64,000 bases of DNA from Frankia canadensis. Its GTDB lineage: Bacteria > Actinomycetota > Actinomycetes > Frankiales > Frankiaceae. The DNA lies in contig NZ_FZMO01000223.1 in assembly GCF_900197875.1 (NCBI RefSeq), positions 1 through 64,000 of the forward strand, given 5' to 3'. Below the pieces are notes generated by a model. It searched no databases and was not told the origin of the DNA. It saw only the letters and a program-made list of their open reading frames with translations. Each line of letters begins with the position of its first letter. The stretch's first letter is position 1. Shown here piece by piece: positions 26,637-34,633 of this stretch. A program made the translations under genes and the position numbers.

Positions 26637-26685
26637 ACCCCCACGTGCCCGCCTGTCACCCGCGCCGCCCGAGTGCCGTGGGGGT
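26637..26685. terminator. Weak inverted repeat between convergent genes
   Basis: 9-bp arms ACCCCCACG/CGTGGGGGT with a 31-nt loop lie in the 228-bp convergent gap between the MFS exporter and the AAA+ protease. This is a possible bidirectional terminator, but the loop is long. Confidence 0.25.
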
Positions 26686-26780
26686 CACCTGACTGGCGAC
26701 ACGAGCCGCCGTGACGTGGCCAGAACGCTGCCACGACCCCCGCGGCAACCGACTGCGAAGATCACAACTCGAGACACGAC

Positions 26781-29372
26781 CTAGTCGTCCGGCTGTTCCG
26801 GGGAGGAGGGCGCGGTCGTCTCGCGGGTCGAGGACGCGCTGGCCGTGGATGCCCCGGCCGGCGGGGTGCCCGCGGCCGGCTCCCTCGCCGCGACGCGGCC
26901 GAGATCGGGCAGAGTGTGCAGCTGGCGGACCTGGCCTCGATGGGCCCGCATGGCCTCCGTGTGAAAGCGTTCCGCCAGCGGGAGGAAGTCGGGCTCGTAG
27001 TAGCGGCTGCCATCCAGGGTGGGCCCGCTGGTGCCCTCCATGATGGCCTCGACGTCCTCACCTGTGATCGTCTTGTGGGTCTCCAGGGCGTGCGTGAGCG
27101 CGAGGATCTCCCGGCGGTTGGCGGTCAGCACGGCCTCGGTGCGCTCGTACAGCTCCCGCAGCTTCGCCTCGATCTGCTCCCCGAAGGGGCGGTCGGAGTC
27201 GAGGGACAGGTTGCCCATCTGCTGCTCGAGCAGAAACAGCCGGGATGCCAGCGTCTCGCCGATCGCCGCCGACGACATGTAGTTCGCGACGAGTATCGTC
27301 GCGCTGCGCAGGTCGCCGCCGACGCCGACGGTGTTGTCGCCCTCGAAGAACATCCGTTCGCCGACGAGCGAGGCCAGCGAGACCATCACCTGGATCTCGA
27401 TCTCCGACTTCCACATGAACATGCTGTCCTCGACCGCGACGTGGGCCACGAACCCGCCAACGCCACCGCGCCGCTCGATGGTGGCCAGGTCGATCATCCG
27501 GCCGCGCTGCATCCGATAGGCGACCACGGCATGGCAGGCCTCGTGCAGGGCGATGCTGTGCCGCTCCCGCTCGATGTGCTCATGGTCGTCCGGCAGGCCG
27601 TACTCCTTGATCACCCGTGCGCGCAGCATGTCCTTCCAGGTGATGATCTCCCGATCGTCCTTGACGGCCTGGACGAGCGCCTCGTTGACGGTGTCCTTGA
27701 TGGTCGCGCCGGTCGCCTCCGGGCTCATCACCGCCAGCCGGTCGATCTGGTCCGGGGTCAGCTCGTGACGCACCTTCGCGAGATAACCCTCGAAGGTGCG
27801 GATACGGCCCTGCTTGCTGGGATAGCCCACCTTGTACTGACGGTCGATGCGACCCGGCCGCAGCAGCGCCTCGTCCAGCGACTGCGGCATGTTCGTCGCC
27901 ATCATCACCAGGATCCGGTACTTGGGCGGCGGCTTCGGCCGCATGCCCAGCGTGCGGCGCACCACCCGGTTGAGGAAGCCGCGCGGCTTCTTCAACCCGG
28001 ACATCTCGGTCAGCAGGGCCTGCAGGGTGCCATCGAACCCGGCACCGCCACCACCGCCGACGACGAACTGCTCGCGCGCCTGCCCCCGGAGGATCTCCGT
28101 GCGTGCCGCCTCGCTGAGGTAGGACATGCCGTTGCAAGGGTCGTCCGCCTCGGCGAATCCGTTGCCGGCGAAGCCACTCCTGGCGATGCCACGGCCGCCG
28201 ATCCCACTGCCGCCGGCGCCGCTGGCGCCAGCCCCACTGCCGCCAGCCCCACTGCCGCCGAGGCCGTTGCCGAAACCGCCCCCGAGCGCGCCGCGGCTGC
28301 CCAGCGTGTCCGCCTCGTCGAAAAAGACGATCACGCCGCCGTACCGCAGCGCGAGCTTACGCAGCTTGCGGAACAACGACTTCACCTTGAGGATGCCGAC
28401 GCCGATGAACATCGCCGAGAAAGCACCCGGATCGACGAAGACGAATGGTTTGCCCGTCTCGCCGGCGACCGCCTCGGCGATCAGCGTCTTGCCGGTCCCG
28501 GGCGGGCCCCACAGCAGGATGCCGCCGGGCACATAGCCGCCCCGGCTCTCGATCTCCTCCGGGCGCTCCAGGTAGAAGACGTTCTCCTTCACCCGGCTGA
28601 CGACGTGGTCCTGACCCCAGACGTCGGCGAAACGGGTGGTGATGTCCTCGGGAAAGTACGTGTCGACGCCGCCCTTGGACAGGAACCAGAACATCACCAC
28701 GAACTGACCGACGACGAGCACCATCAGCAGCACGATCTGCAGCACCACCGGGACGGCCCGCCACAGGTCGCTCGGCACCTGCACCAGCGCGTCGAACACG
28801 GAGGTGTGCGACAGCCGGGCGTAGACGAACAGCGCGAGCGCCAGCCCGACGATCCACTTGGCGGCGCGGCTGAGCCGATACCGGTTCCAGTCGTTCAGGC
28901 GCAGGATCCGCCGCTCCGCCCGGCCGAACACCCGGTCGGTCCAGAACACGTGGTAGCCCGACCAGCGCTCGCCGACGAACATGTGCAGCTGGCGAACCAC
29001 CTCCAGGCCCAGCAGCACGAGCACCCAGGCGCTCTTGCGGGACTGGATGCGCAGGGCGTCGGACCACGTCATCAGCGGATCGCCGGAGACGTCCGCGGCC
29101 ACCACGAACAGGAACACCGCACCGAGCAGGAGCAGGAACTTCGCCCGGTCCCACAGCGGCTGCGGCCGGCGGCGCGGGCGGGCGTCACCGCCGCCGCGTC
29201 GCGGCGGTGACGCGGTCCGCGTCGCAGTGGAATCCGAAGCCGGACCGGTGCCGGGGGCCGGGCCGCCGCCACTGCCCCGGCCGCCGCCACTGCCCTGGCC
29301 GCCGCCGGAACCGGTGTCCCCCATCGGGTCGAGGCCGTCGGCCATCCCGTCCGCGTGGTTCATCAGGCCCAT
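26781..29372 (-). CDS. Membrane AAA+ metalloprotease, FtsH-like with Gly-rich insert
   Basis: 863 residues. A Gly/Ser/Pro-rich N-terminus (1-70) is followed by four hydrophobic segments (about 78-93, 115-126, 173-186, 208-232). The AAA+ ATPase has Walker A GPPGTGKT at 289-296, Walker B VIVFFDEAD at 347-355 and second-region-of-homology LRPGRIDR at about 504-511. The zinc protease has HEACH at 610-614 and a third ligand Asp in GGDLRSAT (about 687). It would degrade membrane or unfolded proteins with ATP. Unlike FtsH, a 100-residue segment, including a Gly-rich tract at 361-410, interrupts the ATPase after Walker B, and the membrane part has four rather than two helices. ATG lies 2 nt after the lipoprotein stop, so translation is coupled. 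Confidence 0.85.
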   Translation of the reverse strand: MGLMNHADGMADGLDPMGDTGSGGGQGSGGGRGSGGGPAPGTGPASDSTATRTASPPRRGGGDARPRRRPQPLWDRAKFLLLLGAVFLFVVAADVSGDPLMTWSDALRIQSRKSAWVLVLLGLEVVRQLHMFVGERWSGYHVFWTDRVFGRAERRILRLNDWNRYRLSRAAKWIVGLALALFVYARLSHTSVFDALVQVPSDLWRAVPVVLQIVLLMVLVVGQFVVMFWFLSKGGVDTYFPEDITTRFADVWGQDHVVSRVKENVFYLERPEEIESRGGYVPGGILLWGPPGTGKTLIAEAVAGETGKPFVFVDPGAFSAMFIGVGILKVKSLFRKLRKLALRYGGVIVFFDEADTLGSRGALGGGFGNGLGGSGAGGSGAGASGAGGSGIGGRGIARSGFAGNGFAEADDPCNGMSYLSEAARTEILRGQAREQFVVGGGGGAGFDGTLQALLTEMSGLKKPRGFLNRVVRRTLGMRPKPPPKYRILVMMATNMPQSLDEALLRPGRIDRQYKVGYPSKQGRIRTFEGYLAKVRHELTPDQIDRLAVMSPEATGATIKDTVNEALVQAVKDDREIITWKDMLRARVIKEYGLPDDHEHIERERHSIALHEACHAVVAYRMQRGRMIDLATIERRGGVGGFVAHVAVEDSMFMWKSEIEIQVMVSLASLVGERMFFEGDNTVGVGGDLRSATILVANYMSSAAIGETLASRLFLLEQQMGNLSLDSDRPFGEQIEAKLRELYERTEAVLTANRREILALTHALETHKTITGEDVEAIMEGTSGPTLDGSRYYEPDFLPLAERFHTEAMRAHRGQVRQLHTLPDLGRVAAREPAAGTPPAGASTASASSTRETTAPSSPEQPDD

Positions 29373-29374
29373 CC

Positions 29375-30109
29375 CTACTGCCCTCGGTCGGTCGGCTCGA
29401 TGGTGAAGGACCGCGCCACATCGCCAATCTGCTGCCCGTGCTGGGCGTAACACAGCGACGAGCACGCGAGAATGAGCTGATACAGGACTGTCTGCGAGGT
29501 ATCGAGCAGGCTGGTCTGGTCGATGGTGACCAGCCCGGCATCGGTCCGCACCTGGTAGACGAGGTGGACGCCGTGCACGCCGTCCTTCTTGCGCAGCGTC
29601 TCGTCCATCAGCAGCAGGAAGTTCGGAGCCAGGCGGGCGCCATACGGGTTTTCCCGCACGGCCTTCTCCTGGGCGGCCGCCGCGTCGTCCACGGACAGCA
29701 CGAAGTTGCGCAGGTCGTTCGTGGAGACCGCGTTCGCCTCCTCGGGGAGCAGGTGGCGGACCTGCACGAACCCCTTGGGCTGGGGCGCGTCCGGCACGAG
29801 CAGGCGGGTGTCGTCGAAGCGCGTGCCCGCGTCGATGCCGACGACCCATTCCCGCGACATCAGCCCCTGCAGCATCTCGGGGCTGACGGTGCGGGCGTCG
29901 ATCCCGAACAGCGCCGGGCCGGGCATCTCCCGGTGATTCCAGTCATTCGGAACCCGCAGGAAGGCGCCGTCCTTCTTGTTCGTCACATATTCGTAACTGG
30001 GCGAGCCGCAGCCGCCCGCCAGAAGCATCACCGCCACTACGCTGAGCAGCAGCAGGGTGCCCGGAACGGACCTTCGGCGCGGACGGATCGTCCGACGTCG
30101 AGCCTCCAC
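29375..30109 (-). CDS. Lipoprotein coupled to the FtsH-like protease
   Basis: 244 residues. The basic N-terminus and hydrophobic core end in lipobox LAGGC (Cys about 34). The mature part has no motif I recognise; it is soluble-looking and mixed alpha/beta (ACSSLCYAQHG near the C-terminus). GTG 30109 is chosen because GGAGG lies 7 nt upstream and the signal sequence follows. The stop is 2 nt from the protease start, so the pair is one transcript. It may act as an external adaptor or sensor for the protease, by context only. Confidence 0.75.
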   Translation of the reverse strand: MEARRRTIRPRRRSVPGTLLLLSVVAVMLLAGGCGSPSYEYVTNKKDGAFLRVPNDWNHREMPGPALFGIDARTVSPEMLQGLMSREWVVGIDAGTRFDDTRLLVPDAPQPKGFVQVRHLLPEEANAVSTNDLRNFVLSVDDAAAAQEKAVRENPYGARLAPNFLLLMDETLRKKDGVHGVHLVYQVRTDAGLVTIDQTSLLDTSQTVLYQLILACSSLCYAQHGQQIGDVARSFTIEPTDRGQ

Positions 30110-30693
30110 GGCAAACCTCCAGCCTCGCGAGGTCGAACACATGGTGCGGCGTCGGGCCATGGTCCATCGCATTCCTGAAAAGTGTGGCCCAGATGGCGGC
30201 CCGCATGCACAACCTTCACCGGAAAGAGTGAGGCTCCGTACCCTCCGTTGTCGGCCACCGACAGGTCGCCGGTCGTCCGGTAACGCACTGCCAGATCCCG
30301 CATCCGAGCGCCGTACGACCAGCCCGCGCCCACCGAGCCGGATCTCCGCACCGATACCCACGACGGAGACCGCCGAACCCGGCCCGGCATCGCCCGCCCG
30401 CTCTCACCCCTCGCGGGCGAGCACCCCGCTCCCCACACGACCCCACGCATCACCCACGACCCCGCCCCGCCTCACGAACCGACGGCGCCGTCCGTCCCTG
30501 ATCCCGCGGCGACCTCGATCCGTCGCGACCTCGATCGTCGCGGACGAAACGATCGGACGCACCACCGCCGCGGCCCACCGACCACACCAGGACACGAGCC
30601 AGGTCTGTACGCAGGCGCGCAGGGGACCCGGGACGATCACCCGCGGACAACGTCACGCCCGGAGATGTGCCCCCCGTGGGGCACACTGTCGGT
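30110..30693 (+). other. Intergenic region between lipoprotein and small membrane protein genes
   Basis: About 580 bp between divergent genes. I see no convincing gene. It should contain the lipoprotein-protease promoter near its left end and, at its right end, the palindrome at 30666-30685. A short direct repeat (GTCGCGACCTCGAT-like, near 30505-30540) is present. Confidence 0.5.
30666..30685. promoter_or_regulatory. 8-bp palindrome upstream of the small membrane protein
   Basis: TGTGCCCC-CCGT-GGGGCACA, perfect arms, ending 8 nt before the ATG at 30694. At this place it could be an operator or an mRNA hairpin that masks the ribosome-binding region. Confidence 0.5.
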
Positions 30694-31116
30694 ATGGCGC
30701 ACTATCGGCGGGGTCGCAAGGTTCCGGCGCTACGCCCCGGACGCCGTCACTTCGTCGGCGCCATCACGGTGGTCGCGGTCTTCTCGCTGGTCGGGCTCAC
30801 GGCGTGGAACCCGATCGCGGCACTGCCCGCACTCGGAGTGATCGTCGTGCTCGGGGTGGTCGACTGGGCGATCGTGACCGCCTCCCCCGGTGCGGACGAC
30901 CTGCCCTCGGGCCCCGCCGCCTTCACCGGCGACGAGCCGGAGTGGGATGGCGGGCTCGACACCCCGACCCAGGTGCTGCCCCGGCTCACCTTCGGCTACG
31001 CCCGCGCCAGCGGTCAGGACGAGGCCTACGACGAGCCGGACCAGGACGCGGTGCGCACGATGGCGATCGACATGCGCGGCTACCTCGACGAGGCCGGGCC
31101 CGGCCGGATGGGCTGA
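30694..31116 (+). CDS. Small membrane protein of unknown function
   Basis: 140 residues. A basic N-terminus (AHYRRGRKVPALRPGRRH) precedes two hydrophobic segments (about 21-40 and 43-60, separated by an Asn-Pro turn), then an acidic, hydrophilic cytoplasmic tail. I do not recognise a family. ATG 30694 preferred; GTG 30667 lies in the palindrome. The 3' end overlaps the convergent mobA gene by 37 bp. Confidence 0.7.
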   Translation: MAHYRRGRKVPALRPGRRHFVGAITVVAVFSLVGLTAWNPIAALPALGVIVVLGVVDWAIVTASPGADDLPSGPAAFTGDEPEWDGGLDTPTQVLPRLTFGYARASGQDEAYDEPDQDAVRTMAIDMRGYLDEAGPGRMG

Positions 31117-32243
31117 TCGCGGCGGGCGAGCAGGCCGCGCACGGCATCCGCCGCCGCGCGCACGGCCGCCGGGTCCCCGCCGGCGCCGAGACCCACCAGG
31201 AACGCGGTCAGCGGCGCCGCGGGCCGGGCCACCCCATGGGCGACCTCGCGGGTGAGATCGAGCAGGTCGGTCACGTCGAGGGCGGACGAGTCCAGACCCA
31301 GCTCGGCGCAGACCTCGGCGACCCAGCGGTCGAGCACACCGCCGGGCCCCGCCGGCGCACCGGACGCGGAAGCCGGATCGGGGCCCATCGGCGCCGACGG
31401 ACGATCAACGGGCGGGTCAGCGGCGGAGGGCACCGTCCCATCGTGCGCCATCGCCACGCCACGCGACGCCGTCCCGGCAGGCGGGCCCGGCGCGTCACGT
31501 GACCCGATCGCATCCCTCACCGACGCCGCGACGTGCGCGGCGGGCCACGGCGCGCCGACCCACCGGCGCGCCCGCTCCACGTCCCCGGGCTCGTCGCAGT
31601 CCAGGATGGCCCGGGCATCCGCCGGGACCTCGGCCACCGCCCTGCCGTCGAACAGCAGCCGCACCGGCTGCCCGGTCGGTTCGGCGGGCAGGGCCGCGCG
31701 CAGCCGAGACGTGCGCCAGAGCGCGGCGAGATACTGACGGCGGCCGCTCGGGTCGACGAGGACGGCGACCTCGATCGCCGGGCGCGCGGCGGCCGCGAGC
31801 AGCGCGTCGATCTCCTGGCGGCCCAGAAATGGCAGGTCGGCAGCGAGCACGGCGACATACGCGGTGCTCACCGCGTCCAGCCCGGCGGCGATCGCCGCGA
31901 CCGGGCCGCCGCCGGGCGGATCCTCCTGCCGCCACCACACCACACCGGTTCCGGCCGCGTCGGCACCACGCGTGTCAGCACCTCTCGCGGCCACGGCGCC
32001 GACGCCTGCGTCCGCGCCTGCGTCCGCGCCTGCGCCCGTGCCTGCGGGCAGCGCGCGCCGCGGGCCGACGACCACTCGCCGCTCGGCTCCAGCCGTCGCC
32101 GCGAGCACCCGTTCCAGCAGGGTGACGCCACCCACCACGACAGCGGGCTTGTCCTGCCCGCCGAGCCGGCGGGCCGCGCCGCCCGCCAGCACCAGGGCAC
32201 TCCAGCGCGGGTGTCCGGCCGCCGGGTCGGGCCGGCCGGTCAT
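31080..32243 (-). CDS. mobA: Molybdenum cofactor guanylyltransferase fused to a DUF6457 domain
   Basis: 387 residues. The N-terminal MobA nucleotidyltransferase has LVLAGGAARRLGGQDKP (about 15-31), VLAADLPFLG and the late ILDCDEPGDVERARRW. A Pro/Ala-rich linker (about 240-300) leads to a C-terminal helical DUF6457 domain (VLDRWVAEVCAELGLD, VAHGVARPAAPLTAFLVGLGAG). MobA adds GMP to molybdopterin. DUF6457 of unknown role commonly accompanies actinobacterial MobA. Between Lys31 and the catalytic loop is a low-complexity GADAGADAG stretch. Its ATG overlaps the moaA stop (ATGA). Confidence 0.87.
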   Translation of the reverse strand: MTGRPDPAAGHPRWSALVLAGGAARRLGGQDKPAVVVGGVTLLERVLAATAGAERRVVVGPRRALPAGTGAGADAGADAGVGAVAARGADTRGADAAGTGVVWWRQEDPPGGGPVAAIAAGLDAVSTAYVAVLAADLPFLGRQEIDALLAAAARPAIEVAVLVDPSGRRQYLAALWRTSRLRAALPAEPTGQPVRLLFDGRAVAEVPADARAILDCDEPGDVERARRWVGAPWPAAHVAASVRDAIGSRDAPGPPAGTASRGVAMAHDGTVPSAADPPVDRPSAPMGPDPASASGAPAGPGGVLDRWVAEVCAELGLDSSALDVTDLLDLTREVAHGVARPAAPLTAFLVGLGAGGDPAAVRAAADAVRGLLARRDQPIRPGPASSR

Positions 32244-33226
32244 CCGCCGATCGCCGACATTGGCCGCCGCGGCTGGCGGAACGCCGGATCGTCGATGCCG
32301 TGCCCGGCGCGTTTGCCCCACATCGCCGTCCGCCACAGCTCGGCGATCCGCTCGTCACCGGCGCCGGCGCGCAGGGCCGCGCGCAGGTCGCTCTCCTCGC
32401 GGGCGAACAGGCAGGTCCGCACCTGGCCGTCGGCGGTCAGCCGGACCCGGTCGCACGCCGCGCAGAACGGTGCCGACACGGAGCCGATCACACCGACCCG
32501 GCCCGGGCCGCCGTCGACCTCGAACAGCTCGGCCGGCGCGCTGCCCCGCCCGGGCACCGCTCGCAGGGCGAACTCGGCCCGCAGCGCGGCGAGGATCTCC
32601 GGGGCGGACACCATCGACGAGCGCTGCCAGCCGTGCTGGGCGTCCAGCGGCATCTGCTCGATGAACCGCAGCTCGTAGCCCTCGCCGAGCGCCCACCGCA
32701 GCAGCCGGGGCGCCTCGTCGTCGTTGACGTCCCGCAGGAGCACGGCATTGACCTTGACCGGCACCAGCCCGCTGGCGGCGGCGGCCCGCAGCCCGGCCAG
32801 CACATCCCCGAGCCGGTCACGGTGGGTGAGGCGGGCGAACCGCTCGGGGTCCGTCGTGTCCAGCGAGACGTTGACCCGGTCCAGTCCGGCGGCACGCAGG
32901 GGCGCGGCCAGCCGGGCGAGCGACAGCCCGTTGGTGGTCAGTGACAGCGCCGGTCGCGGCCGCAGCGCGGCGAGCCGGGCGACCAGTGCCGCGAGACCGG
33001 GCCGCAGGGTGGGTTCACCGCCGGTGAGGCGGACCTCGGTGACGCCGAGTGCGCGCACCGCGATGCCGACCAGGCGCACCACCTCGTCGTCCGTCAGCAG
33101 CCGTTCCGATGGCAGCCAGGGCAGTCCCTCGGGGGGCATGCAGTAGGAGCAGCGCAGGTTGCAGCGGTCGGTCAGCGACACCCGCAGGTCGGTCGCGACC
33201 CGCCCGTAGGTGTCAACCAGACTCAC
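32240..33226 (-). CDS. moaA: GTP 3',8-cyclase
   Basis: First enzyme of molybdenum cofactor synthesis, a radical-SAM cyclase acting on GTP. 328 residues from GTG 33226, which matches the family start (VSLVDTYGRVATDLRVSLTDRC). The SAM cluster CNLRCSYC is at about 22-29, the C-terminal cluster is CAACDRVRLTADGQVRTC, and the functional Gly-Gly end is present (SAIGG). GGAGG directly abuts this GTG, so an upstream ATG at 33280 with GGGGAG 9 nt before it is a real alternative. Operon with mobA. Confidence 0.94.
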   Translation of the reverse strand: MSLVDTYGRVATDLRVSLTDRCNLRCSYCMPPEGLPWLPSERLLTDDEVVRLVGIAVRALGVTEVRLTGGEPTLRPGLAALVARLAALRPRPALSLTTNGLSLARLAAPLRAAGLDRVNVSLDTTDPERFARLTHRDRLGDVLAGLRAAAASGLVPVKVNAVLLRDVNDDEAPRLLRWALGEGYELRFIEQMPLDAQHGWQRSSMVSAPEILAALRAEFALRAVPGRGSAPAELFEVDGGPGRVGVIGSVSAPFCAACDRVRLTADGQVRTCLFAREESDLRAALRAGAGDERIAELWRTAMWGKRAGHGIDDPAFRQPRRPMSAIGG

Positions 33227-33518
33227 CCTCCAAGCGTATAGAGCCGACCGGCTCCCATCATCCGGGTCCGGAGTCCGCATCCGGGACAGGCTCCCCGGCG
33301 GCGGCGTCGCGCGCCGCCGAGCGCCCGCGGGGACGGGTGGGCGCCACCAGGGTCGCCATGCCTGCGAGACTTAGTGCTCGGCGGTCAGGGGACCGGCCCC
33401 GGTCGCGCGAGCACGCCGCGGCCACGGAGCCGTGCGCGGACCGCGGGCCGACGGCGCGGGCGCGTGTCCCGGCCCCAACGGCACAGGCGGCTACATCGGC
33501 GCGGGGAGGACTTCGGCC

Positions 33519-34388
33519 ATGCAGGTCTTCGGGGTTGACGTCGGAGGAAGCGGCATCAAGGGCGCTCCGGTCAACATCGAGGACGGCTCGCTGGCCGCGC
33601 CTCGGCTGCGCATCCCCACCCCGCAGCCGGCCGAGCCGGCCGCCGTCGCCGACACCATCGCCGAGGTGGTGAACCATTTCGGCTGGTCCGGCCCGGTCGG
33701 GGTGGCGCTGCCCGCGGTGGTGAAGAACGGGATCGCCCTCACGGCCGCGAACATCGCGCCGTCCTGGATCGGGACGGACACGGTCGCGTTGCTGTCGGCC
33801 GCGCTCGGCGCCCCGGGCCCCGCCGTCCCTTCCGTGCCGGTGCCGCCCGCGGCGGCGCCGAGTGCGGCGGACATCACGACCGTCAACGACGCGGACGCGG
33901 CCGGTCTCGCCGAGCTGGCCTTCGGTGCCGGTCGCGACGTCGCCGGCCTGGTGGTCATGACGACCTTCGGCACCGGCATCGGCACCGCCCTGTTCCTGCA
34001 CGGCCAGCTCGTGCCGAACACCGAGCTCGGCCACCTCGAGGTGCACGGACACGACGCCGAGACGAAGGCGTCCGACGCCGCCCGGGAGCGCGAGGACCTG
34101 TCCTGGGACAAGTGGGCCAAGCGGGTGTCGCGCTACCTCGGCACGCTGGAGGCCCTGCTCTGGCCGGACCTGATCATCATCGGCGGCGGCGTCAGCAGGA
34201 AGGCCGACAAGTTCCTCGACCAGCTCGAGGTGCGCACCCGGGTGGTGCCCGCCCAGCTGCAGAACGAGGCGGGGATCGTCGGTGCCGCGCTCGCGGGTCT
34301 CGGCGACCAGGGCCGGCCCCGCCCGGCCACCCGGGCCGCCCGCCGGCGCGGCCCCGCCACGCGGCCGCCGGGCGGGCGGCGTCCCTAG
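33519..34388 (+). CDS. ppgK: Polyphosphate glucokinase (ROK family)
   Basis: 289 residues, phosphorylating glucose with polyphosphate and/or ATP. The phosphate-binding [15 protein letters not shown] is at the N-terminus, followed by [11 protein letters not shown] and [22 protein letters not shown] carries substrate contacts. This matches the actinobacterial PPGK branch. An extra Pro/Ala loop ([18 protein letters not shown]) is inserted around 100-118, and the C-terminus has an added basic tail. ATG has GGGGAGGA 8 nt upstream. No obvious operon partner. Confidence 0.93.
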   Translation: MQVFGVDVGGSGIKGAPVNIEDGSLAAPRLRIPTPQPAEPAAVADTIAEVVNHFGWSGPVGVALPAVVKNGIALTAANIAPSWIGTDTVALLSAALGAPGPAVPSVPVPPAAAPSAADITTVNDADAAGLAELAFGAGRDVAGLVVMTTFGTGIGTALFLHGQLVPNTELGHLEVHGHDAETKASDAAREREDLSWDKWAKRVSRYLGTLEALLWPDLIIIGGGVSRKADKFLDQLEVRTRVVPAQLQNEAGIVGAALAGLGDQGRPRPATRAARRRGPATRPPGGRRP

Positions 34389-34633
34389 GACGATCCGGCC
34401 TTGCGCGGCCCGACCGGACAGGCCCGACTCGGTCAGACTGCGCGTGTCGTCCGCCGACAGCCACCGGAGCGGCCGCATCGATGGCAGGCTGTCATCTACC
34501 GGGACGCACGTACCGAAGGCGGGTTCGGGTGCGTCATGTCAACCTGCCCGCGGGTTCGTCCGCCGGAGCGCGTCACGCGCGTCGCGCGGCACGGCGACGG
34601 GCACGGTATGGCTTCGAGAGAACAGGAGGCGCC

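Noticed and set aside
30667-30693. GTG 30667 as the start of the small membrane protein
   Set aside because: It lies inside the palindrome and adds nine non-descript residues; ATG 30694 fits better.
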